NCBI GenBank assembly: GCA_021799915.1
Contig: JAJYZN010000139.1
Coordinates: forward strand, 1-7,499
Source: Actinomycetes bacterium
GTDB taxonomy: Bacteria; Actinomycetota; Acidimicrobiia; Acidimicrobiales; RAAP-2
Length of the DNA stretch: 7,499 nt
Direction: 5' to 3'
In this document: in pieces, positions 1 through 4,596 of the stretch
Layout of the letters: each line of letters begins with the position of its first letter
How positions within the stretch are numbered: position 1 is the stretch's first letter
Made by a program: the position numbers and the translations under genes
The notes under the pieces: model-generated
Seen by the model: only the letters and a program-made list of their open reading frames with translations
Told to the model about the DNA's origin: nothing
Database searches by the model: none

Positions 1-944
1 ATTTCTGCACGACCGGATCAGAAGCGCTCCGCGGCGCGGCGTATGCGGTTGCCTCCGGGGCATACGACGTCGCAATGGCCGTCGGCGCCGAGAAGGTGAA
101 GGACAGCGGCTACCAAGGCCTCAACGCTGCGCTACCTCCGAACGACGGGACGGCTCGCACGCTGACTGCTGCGGCAATGTTCTCGATGGTGACGCCCGCC
201 TACGCAGCCAAGTATGGGGTGAGCCAAGAGCAGATGGCCGATGTCCTGGCCACCATCTCTGCGAAGAACCATTACAACGGCGCTCGGAACCCTCGGGCTC
301 AATTCCGTCGCGAAGTTTCCAAGGAGACCATCTGCGCCTCCCCCCGGGTGGCCGGCCAACTCGGCGTGTTCGACTGTGCCGGCGTGGCCGACGGAGCGGC
401 CGCCGCGATCGTGGTCCGGGCGGAGGACGCGCACCGGTATACCGAGAAGCCCCTCTACATCAAGGCGCTCTCCTTTGCGGCAGGCAGCGGCTCAGGTCTC
501 ATCGATCCAGAGTACGACTACACGCATTTCCCCGAGTGCGAGATAGCTGCGTCCGATGCCTACCGGCAAGCCGGTGTCACCGATCCCCGGAATCAATTGG
601 CATTCGCGGAAGTCCACGACTGCTTCACCCCGACTGAATTGGTCTTGATGGAGGACCTTGGATTTTCGGCGAGGGGGCAAGCGTGGAAAGACGTGCTTGC
701 CGGCAGTTTCGCGCTCGACGGCGATCTCCCGGTCAATCCCGACGGCGGCCTGAAGAGCTTCGGCCACCCGGTCGGAGCCTCCGGACTTCGGATGTTCTTC
801 GAGTGCTGGCTGCAACTGCGGGGGGAGGCACCCGTCGAGCGTCAAGTTCGGAGTAACCGAAAGCTCGCTCTCACCCATAACCTCGGCGGCTACCCCGGCG
901 AGATGGTCTCGTTCGTCTCGATCGTTGGGGCCGAGCTCGACTGA
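1..944 (+). CDS. Thiolase, SCP2/SCP-x type acetyl-CoA acetyltransferase-like (5' truncated)
   Basis: This is the C-terminal part of a thiolase-superfamily enzyme, which makes or cleaves beta-ketoacyl-CoA thioesters in the cytoplasm. The frame is open from base 3, so 313 residues are visible; thiolases of this kind run near 390-400, so roughly the first 80-90 residues lie left of the window. The second visible residue is the nucleophilic cysteine in the CTTGSEA motif (bases 6-26). The motif HDCF is at 615-626 and the C-terminal active-site histidine is in GHPVGASG (762-785). The C-terminus reads HNLGGYPG where classical thiolases have a CxG motif, so the second catalytic cysteine is probably the one in HDCF, as in SCP2-type thiolases. 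Such enzymes often serve sterol or branched-chain acyl-CoA degradation and often sit beside a DUF35/OB-fold partner, but none is visible here. Methionine at base 75 is internal, not the start. Family call is firm; substrate is unknown. Confidence 0.93.
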   Translation, partial: FCTTGSEALRGAAYAVASGAYDVAMAVGAEKVKDSGYQGLNAALPPNDGTARTLTAAAMFSMVTPAYAAKYGVSQEQMADVLATISAKNHYNGARNPRAQFRREVSKETICASPRVAGQLGVFDCAGVADGAAAAIVVRAEDAHRYTEKPLYIKALSFAAGSGSGLIDPEYDYTHFPECEIAASDAYRQAGVTDPRNQLAFAEVHDCFTPTELVLMEDLGFSARGQAWKDVLAGSFALDGDLPVNPDGGLKSFGHPVGASGLRMFFECWLQLRGEAPVERQVRSNRKLALTHNLGGYPGEMVSFVSIVGAELD

Positions 945-1021
945 TCCCGGGCACGGATCGCTACGCACAGCTCGAAGATCCACAGCCCTCCTGCCCGCCC
1001 CCGGCGTGCAGCTCCGACGCT

Positions 1022-1070
1022 CCACGCCCGACGATCCACTGATGCCGGGTGAGCTCTGCTGAGGGCGTGG
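1022..1070. other. 8-bp inverted repeat with a long loop in the thiolase-MFS gap
   Basis: CCACGCCC at 1022-1029 is the exact reverse complement of GGGCGTGG at 1063-1070, with 33 bases between. The right arm runs into the tandem repeat. No T-run follows, so it does not look like an intrinsic terminator. An 8-bp match in GC-rich DNA could be chance. The rest of the 945-1141 gap shows nothing else I can support. Confidence 0.3.
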
Positions 1071-1098
1071 CAACCGGGTCTGGCAACCGGGTCTGGCA
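1068..1098. repeat. 13-bp tandem repeat, two full copies plus a partial third
   Basis: The unit TGGCAACCGGGTC occurs exactly at 1068-1080 and 1081-1093, and a third copy begins with TGGCA at 1094-1098. It lies in the non-coding gap between the thiolase and the MFS exporter, about 45 bp upstream of the exporter's palindromic operator. It could be a simple duplication or a pair of binding sites on one helix face (13 bp is a little over one turn). Nothing in the sequence decides between these. Confidence 0.8.
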
Positions 1099-1141
1099 GC
1101 CGCTGGATCCCGTGGAGATCACGTTGCACGAGGATGTCGTC

Positions 1142-1161
1142 TAACCTTTACGTGAACGTTA
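1142..1161. promoter_or_regulatory. 20-bp imperfect palindromic operator in the MFS promoter
   Basis: Bases 1142-1161 read TAACCTTTACGTGAACGTTA. This matches its own reverse complement at 16 of 20 positions, following TAACnTTnACGTnAAnGTTA with a perfect central ACGT. It fills the space just upstream of the -10 box (1160-1165) and overlaps it by two bases. MerR-family activators classically bind a palindrome in the -35/-10 spacer, and a MerR gene lies directly behind the exporter gene, so that protein is the favoured ligand. The MarR protein at 4120 or an unlinked TetR-type repressor are alternatives. I see no second copy in this window. The palindrome is directly visible; the binder is inference. 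Confidence 0.7.
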
Positions 1162-1165
1162 TACT
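1160..1165 (+). promoter_or_regulatory. -10 box of the MFS exporter promoter, placed for a leaderless mRNA
   Basis: TATACT at 1160-1165 matches the bacterial -10 consensus TATAAT at five of six positions. Six bases follow, and then G1172 of the GTG start, which is where transcription would be expected to begin. There is no Shine-Dalgarno sequence before the GTG, which agrees with a leaderless transcript, common in actinobacteria. No good -35 is present; the best candidate is TCGTCT at 1137-1142 with a 17-bp spacer. A weak -35 with an operator in the spacer would suit activator-dependent expression. Confidence 0.6.
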
Positions 1166-1171
1166 TTCGCC

Positions 1172-3064
1172 GTGGCACGGCGGACCGCAGCGAACGGGCA
1201 GCACCCCGGAAAGGCGGACGGCGCGTCGGCGCCACACAACGGCCGCTTCGTGCCTGGAAATGGCGCGCCCGGCGGTGAAGCAGGTCGTGCTCGGTCCAGC
1301 GGCCGATACAAATGGGTCGCCTTGTCGAACATCACCCTCGGCACCCTCATGGTCTTCATCAACCAGTCGATCGTGCTCATCGCCCTTCCGGCGATCTTCC
1401 GGGGTATCCATCTGGATCCGCTCACGCCCTCGAACACCGGTTACATGCTGTGGATGCTCATGGGGTTCATGGTCGTCTTGGCCGTCCTGGTCGTCACCTT
1501 GGGCCGAGTGGGAGACATGTTTGGGCGCGTCCGGATGTACAACCTTGGCTTCGCAGTATTCACGCTGTTCTCGATCTTGCTCTCGATCACGTGGCTCCAG
1601 GGCTCATCCGGAGCGCTGTGGCTGATCGGGATGCGCGTCGGTCAAGGGGTGGGCGGCGCGATGCTCTTCGCGAACTCGTCAGCTATCGTCACCGACGCCT
1701 TCCCTCCCGACCAGCGGGGGCTGGGGCTCGGGATCAACAACGTCGCGGCGATCGCCGGGTCGTTCATCGGCCTCGTGTTGGGTGGGCTCCTGGCCCCGGT
1801 CGAGTGGCATCTGGTCTTTCTCGTCTCGGTACCTGTCGGTCTCTTCGGCACCGTATGGGCCTACTTGAAGCTCGAAGAGCGAGGAGTACGCACTCGGGCA
1901 CAGATCGATTGGTGGGGAAACGTAACTTTCGCAGTAGGGCTGGTTCTCATCCTCGTCGGGATCACGTACGGCCTGCTCCCCTACGGCCACCACACGATGG
2001 GGTGGACGAGCCCAAGCGTCCTCGGCGAGATCTTTGGAGGCGTGGCGCTGCTGGTCGTGTTCGTGCTCATCGAGACCCGAGTCGACCAGCCGATGTTCCG
2101 GCTCACCCTGTTCCGCATACGGGCGTTCGCGGCCGGCAACACGGCAAGTGCACTGGCATCCCTCAGCCGAGGCGGTCTCATGTTCATACTGATCATCTGG
2201 CTCCAGGGGATCTGGCTCCCCTTGCACGGTTACAGCTTCAGCTCAACCCCTCTATGGGCCGGGATCTACATGCTGCCTCTCACCGTCGGGTTCCTGGTGG
2301 CCGGACCCTTGAGTGGTGTGATGGCCGACCGCTACGGCGCGAGGCCGTTCGCGACGGGGGGCCTGCTGTTGGTGGGGATCACCTTCCTCCTTCTCCAGGC
2401 GCTTCCCGTGGACTTCTCGTACTGGGTTTTCGCAGTGGTGATCTTCTTCAACTCGGTGGGCATGGGGCTCTTCATCGCGCCCAATCAGACCGGGATCATG
2501 AACAGCCTTCCCGCGAACCAGCGAGGTGCTGGCGCCGGAATGGCTGCCACGTTCAACTCCTCGGCTCAAGTCTTGTCCATCGGGATCTTCTTCACGCTGA
2601 TGATCCTGGGGCTGGCGGCAACGCTTCCTGCCGCGCTGTTCCATGGGCTCACTGCTCAGGGCATCTCGCCGGCAACGGCCAATCGAGTGTCACACCTCCC
2701 ACCGGTGGGGAGCCTGTTCGCGGCGTTCCTCGGATACAACCCGATGGCAACCCTTCTCGGGACCAGCACGCTCAGCCACCTGAGCGTTGCCCAGCAGCAT
2801 TACCTCACCGGGAGATCCTTTTTCCCCCACCTCATCTCAGGGCCGTTCGGCTCGGGTCTGACCAAGGCATTCGACTTCGCGGCTGTCGTTTGCGTGCTCG
2901 GCGCGGTCGCGTCGCTGCTCAGGGGCGGCAAGTACCACTATCAAGAGCCCGGGGTGAAGGGCGTGGGGCCGACGGCATCTGAACCGACGGCATCTGCGCC
3001 GGCTCAGGAGATTGAGCCGGCGCAGGAAGCGGTTGCCAAGACCGAACCCTTCTTGGTGGACTGA
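1172..3064 (+). CDS. DHA2-family (14-TM) MFS multidrug efflux transporter
   Basis: This 630-residue inner-membrane protein is a proton-driven drug:H+ antiporter of the EmrB/QacA (DHA2) class. The first ~45 residues are hydrophilic and the hydrophobic segments then run from about residue 48 to 583. MFS motif A is at residues 111-121 (GRVGDMFGRVR), with a second-half echo at 382-392 (GVMADRYGARP). A motif C-like glycine-rich helix is at 187-207, DWWGN at 246-250 and the RGAGAGM segment at 451-457. About 75 residues (490-563) lie between the last two helices as a large loop, and the tail (587-630) is Pro/Ala/Glu-rich and probably cytoplasmic. The GTG start is preferred because a -10 box sits six bases before it; GTG at 1250 is an in-frame alternative that still keeps all helices. 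The gene is followed after 6 bp by the MerR regulator, suggesting one operon and ligand-responsive control. The substrate cannot be predicted. Confidence 0.93.
   Translation: MARRTAANGQHPGKADGASAPHNGRFVPGNGAPGGEAGRARSSGRYKWVALSNITLGTLMVFINQSIVLIALPAIFRGIHLDPLTPSNTGYMLWMLMGFMVVLAVLVVTLGRVGDMFGRVRMYNLGFAVFTLFSILLSITWLQGSSGALWLIGMRVGQGVGGAMLFANSSAIVTDAFPPDQRGLGLGINNVAAIAGSFIGLVLGGLLAPVEWHLVFLVSVPVGLFGTVWAYLKLEERGVRTRAQIDWWGNVTFAVGLVLILVGITYGLLPYGHHTMGWTSPSVLGEIFGGVALLVVFVLIETRVDQPMFRLTLFRIRAFAAGNTASALASLSRGGLMFILIIWLQGIWLPLHGYSFSSTPLWAGIYMLPLTVGFLVAGPLSGVMADRYGARPFATGGLLLVGITFLLLQALPVDFSYWVFAVVIFFNSVGMGLFIAPNQTGIMNSLPANQRGAGAGMAATFNSSAQVLSIGIFFTLMILGLAATLPAALFHGLTAQGISPATANRVSHLPPVGSLFAAFLGYNPMATLLGTSTLSHLSVAQQHYLTGRSFFPHLISGPFGSGLTKAFDFAAVVCVLGAVASLLRGGKYHYQEPGVKGVGPTASEPTASAPAQEIEPAQEAVAKTEPFLVD
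2969..2996 (+). repeat. 13-bp direct repeat in the MFS C-terminal tail codons
   Basis: CCGACGGCATCTG occurs at 2969-2981 and again at 2984-2996, a 15-bp period that keeps frame and encodes repeated PTAS. It falls in the disordered tail of the exporter and abuts the hairpin at 2995-3024. It looks like a small in-frame duplication in a low-complexity tail. Confidence 0.75.
2995..3024. repeat. Perfect 12-bp inverted repeat (hairpin) at the 3' end of the MFS gene
   Basis: TGCGCCGGCTCA (2995-3006) and TGAGCCGGCGCA (3013-3024) are exact reverse complements separated by a six-base loop, GGAGAT. It encodes the tail residues APAQEIEPAQ. It lies 38 bp before the exporter stop codon and 47 bp before the MerR ATG. 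There is no T-tract after it, so it is not a standard intrinsic terminator. In mRNA it would be a stable GC-rich stem that might protect the upstream message or damp expression of the regulator; these roles are inference. A DNA-binding site is also possible. Confidence 0.8.
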
Positions 3065-3070
3065 AGGACG

Positions 3071-3862
3071 ATGTCACCGACCAGTCGCACCACACAGACC
3101 ACGCTCGGGCCTCGTGACAGTGATCAGGCGAGCGTTCCTACTGCCAGCAGTCGCAGGACCCGCGCACTCGGCCCTCGCACCTCTTCCTCCAGGGGCATCG
3201 GACGAACGGATACTGCTTCCGAAAGTACGGTAGCCGAAAATCCCCGCTCTGGAGACGCACAGCCCAAAAGGGCGCGGGTCGCAGGCGCGAGCTCCGAAGG
3301 CGAACAGGTCCAACACACTCCAAGTGCAGGAGTTCCTGCCGGCGAGGAAACCGACGCGATCAACCGCTCAGGTCGGCGCAAGCCAACGGTGAAAGCCGCT
3401 GACCGAAATGATCCTGACGGCCATCAGGGCCTACGCATCGGAGACGCGGCAGCCCGGGTAGGGGTGTCGGCCCGTACGCTGCGCTACTACGAAGAGCTTG
3501 ACCTCCTCACTCCTTCAGGGCACACGCCTGGAGGTGAGCGTCGATATCGGCAGGAGGACCTTGCTCGCCTGGAGAGAATTCTGGAGCTTCGCAGTGTGCT
3601 CGGAATGAACTTGGACGATATCAAGCGATTTCTCGATTCCGAAGAGCGGCTTGAGGACCTTCGCGCCCGGTACCGCGCCAAGAAGAGCTTGCGAACCTCC
3701 TCTGCGCGCGAGGAGCAGCGTGCCCTCCTCCTCGAAGCGATCGATCTCAACGAGTCTCTTGCTGCCGAGCTCGACGTCAAGCTGGCTCGCATGAGTGATT
3801 TCCGCGCCAAGGTGGCATCGAGTGCCCAGCGTTGCCGCGAGCTCCTCGAGCAACTGGACTGA
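3071..3862 (+). CDS. MerR-family transcriptional regulator with long N-terminal extension
   Basis: This 263-residue protein has a MerR winged helix-turn-helix at about 121-190: IGDAAARVGVSARTLRYYEE forms the HTH (123-142) and GGERRYRQEDL the wing (154-164). A charged helical region suited to a dimerising coiled coil runs to the end (about 187-263). There is no C-terminal effector domain and only one cysteine (C255), so it lacks the cysteine set of metal- or redox-sensing MerR proteins. Residues 1-120 are rich in Ser, Thr, Arg and Gly and look disordered, which is unusual since MerR proteins normally begin at the HTH. The only other in-frame start is GTG at 3389, giving a conventional 157-residue protein. 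The ATG at 3071 has AAGGA at 3064-3068, closer (2 bases) than is usual, so the start is uncertain. It lies 6 bp after the exporter gene and likely controls it through the palindrome at 1142-1161. Confidence 0.88.
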   Translation: MSPTSRTTQTTLGPRDSDQASVPTASSRRTRALGPRTSSSRGIGRTDTASESTVAENPRSGDAQPKRARVAGASSEGEQVQHTPSAGVPAGEETDAINRSGRRKPTVKAADRNDPDGHQGLRIGDAAARVGVSARTLRYYEELDLLTPSGHTPGGERRYRQEDLARLERILELRSVLGMNLDDIKRFLDSEERLEDLRARYRAKKSLRTSSAREEQRALLLEAIDLNESLAAELDVKLARMSDFRAKVASSAQRCRELLEQLD

Positions 3863-3963
3863 TCAGCTATCGGTCTCGTGGCCCGATCACGACAGCCATC
3901 ACGGTGCTGGTGGCTCCCGGCATCTCGCTTACGGACCAGAACAGCGTCTCGCGTGACGGGACT

Positions 3964-3990
3964 GCCGGAATCGCCGGGATCGCCGGGATA
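3964..3990. repeat. 9-bp tandem repeat, three near-identical copies
   Basis: GCCGGAATC, GCCGGGATC and GCCGGGATA follow one another at 3964-3990 in the gap between the MerR and MarR genes. Short arms CTGCCG (3962-3967) and CGGCAG (3993-3998) flank it and could pair around it. No T-run follows. The remainder of the gap from 3863 to 4048 shows no gene or convincing terminator. Confidence 0.6.
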
Positions 3991-4048
3991 CTCGGCAGCG
4001 TCGAACCCACCGGAGCCCGGCCACTGGAAGACCACCTTCTTCATTCGA

Positions 4049-4054
4049 TACTCT
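4049..4054 (+). promoter_or_regulatory. Putative -10 box upstream of the MarR/ABC operon
   Basis: TACTCT at 4049-4054 fits the actinobacterial TAnnnT -10 pattern. Six bases separate it from the ATG at 4061, the same spacing as at the MFS promoter, and the surrounding 4041-4064 stretch is visibly AT-richer than its neighbours. An overlapping alternative is TCTAAT at 4052-4057. No clear -35 is seen. The arms TTCGA (4044-4048) and TCGAA (4068-4072) bracket the site and could be part of a MarR operator, but five bases is weak evidence. Confidence 0.4.
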
Positions 4055-4060
4055 AATCAT

Positions 4061-4123
4061 ATGGATCTCGAAAGACTTGCCCCTTGGCGCCTGACGAAGG
4101 CGCGTGCGGTGAGCCCGGGATGA
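4061..4123 (+). CDS. Possible 20-codon leader ORF overlapping the MarR start
   Basis: ATG at 4061 opens a 20-codon frame beginning MDLERLAPWR and ending at TGA 4121-4123. Its stop overlaps the MarR ATG at 4120 as ATGA. Its start lies exactly six bases after a candidate -10 box and has no Shine-Dalgarno sequence, so it would be read as a leaderless message. It would couple translation of the MarR regulator to translation of the leader, and a ribosome stalled on it could alter expression of the operon. The peptide has no recognisable family. It is short enough to be chance, so the call rests on the placement of both ends. Confidence 0.35.
   Translation: MDLERLAPWRLTKARAVSPG
4108..4113 (+). promoter_or_regulatory. 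Ribosome binding site deciding the MarR start
   Basis: GGTGAG at 4108-4113 matches part of the AAGGAGGTGA consensus and lies six bases before ATG 4120. The upstream in-frame TTG at 4084 has no comparable site, so ATG 4120 is chosen. Confidence 0.6.
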
Positions 4124-4596
4124 CCGCCCCGTCCCCACCAGGGGAACCAGGGGAAGCAGGAGGGGGAGACCGCCATCTCGGTCGCACTGCGGCGTGGCTG
4201 GCCAAGCAAATCGAACTGGGATTGGCCACCGTTGACCTCACCCTTCCGCAGTACCGAGTGCTGTGGCTGTTGGACCACGGGCCGAGCGTCTCTTCAGCTC
4301 TGGCTGACCGGCTTGCCGTGAGCCCGCCAAGCGTCACTGCCGTCGTTGATGGCCTGGTCGCTCGGGGGCTGGTCGAGCGACGTCATGATCAGACCGACCG
4401 CCGGCACGTCGCCCACGTACTCACTCCGGCGGGACGCGCGGCGCTAAAAGGCGCAGATAGCAGCGTGGACAGGCGCTTGGACGAGATCATCTCGTGCCTC
4501 GGAAGTCAACGATCGCAGGAGCGGGCACGCAATGGCTTGGCTGTCTGGCGAGAAGCGATGCTGGCCCATCGCAAGCAGGCAGGGGGAAGAACTTGA
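4120..4596 (+). CDS. MarR-family transcriptional regulator
   Basis: This 158-residue protein is a MarR-type winged helix-turn-helix dimer, a family that usually represses efflux or stress genes and lets go when it binds a small aromatic ligand. Residues 1-18 are Pro/Gly-rich. The first dimerisation helix starts near 20, and the winged HTH spans about 43-108 with the recognition helix at 68-83 (SPPSVTAVVDGLVARG). The DQTDRRH wing (90-96) carries the conserved Asp and Arg, LTPAGRAAL (101-109) follows, and a C-terminal dimerisation helix runs to about 150. The length is normal for the family. Its stop overlaps the start of the next ABC gene by four bases, so the two are almost certainly co-transcribed and translationally coupled. 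It is therefore the likely autoregulator of the ABC exporter operon. TTG at 4084 would add 12 residues but has no ribosome binding site. The ligand is unknown. Confidence 0.92.
   Translation: MTAPSPPGEPGEAGGGDRHLGRTAAWLAKQIELGLATVDLTLPQYRVLWLLDHGPSVSSALADRLAVSPPSVTAVVDGLVARGLVERRHDQTDRRHVAHVLTPAGRAALKGADSSVDRRLDEIISCLGSQRSQERARNGLAVWREAMLAHRKQAGGRT
4581..4586 (+). promoter_or_regulatory. Ribosome binding site deciding the first ABC gene's start
   Basis: AGGGGG at 4581-4586 inside the MarR 3' end lies six bases before TTG 4593. No site of similar quality precedes the in-frame ATG at 4698, where the nearest purine run is about 30 bases away. Confidence 0.5.

Noticed and set aside
492..1073. 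A 193-codon minus-strand frame over the thiolase 3' end
   Set aside because: The translation is low in hydrophobic residues with no recognisable motif, and it opposes a well-supported thiolase.
1312..2982. A 556-codon open frame on the + strand, overlapping the MFS gene
   Set aside because: It is the shifted frame of the MFS gene; its product is Arg/Pro/His-rich without membrane segments or any recognisable domain, as expected of a shadow frame in GC-rich coding DNA.
3871..3893. TCGTG/CACGA inverted repeat just after the MerR stop as a terminator
   Set aside because: The stem is only 5 bp, and no T-tract follows.
3487..4044. A 185-codon minus-strand frame over the MerR gene and the following gap
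   Set aside because: Its Ser/Arg-rich composition is the antisense of the MerR coiled-coil codons; no motif or start signal supports it.
3832..4056. A 74-codon frame containing a GIAGIAGI stretch in the MerR-MarR gap
   Set aside because: It begins inside the MerR gene, its repeat merely reflects the 9-bp DNA repeat, and no ribosome binding site or family is seen.
3878..4060. In-frame upstream extension of the leader ORF to 3878
   Set aside because: The extension is Arg/Ser/Pro-rich with no start signal; the promoter-like bases just before 4061 favour the short form.
4494..4592. GTG 4494 as start of the first ABC gene
   Set aside because: It would overlap the MarR gene by about 100 bp in another frame and add residues that are simply the alternate frame of MarR.
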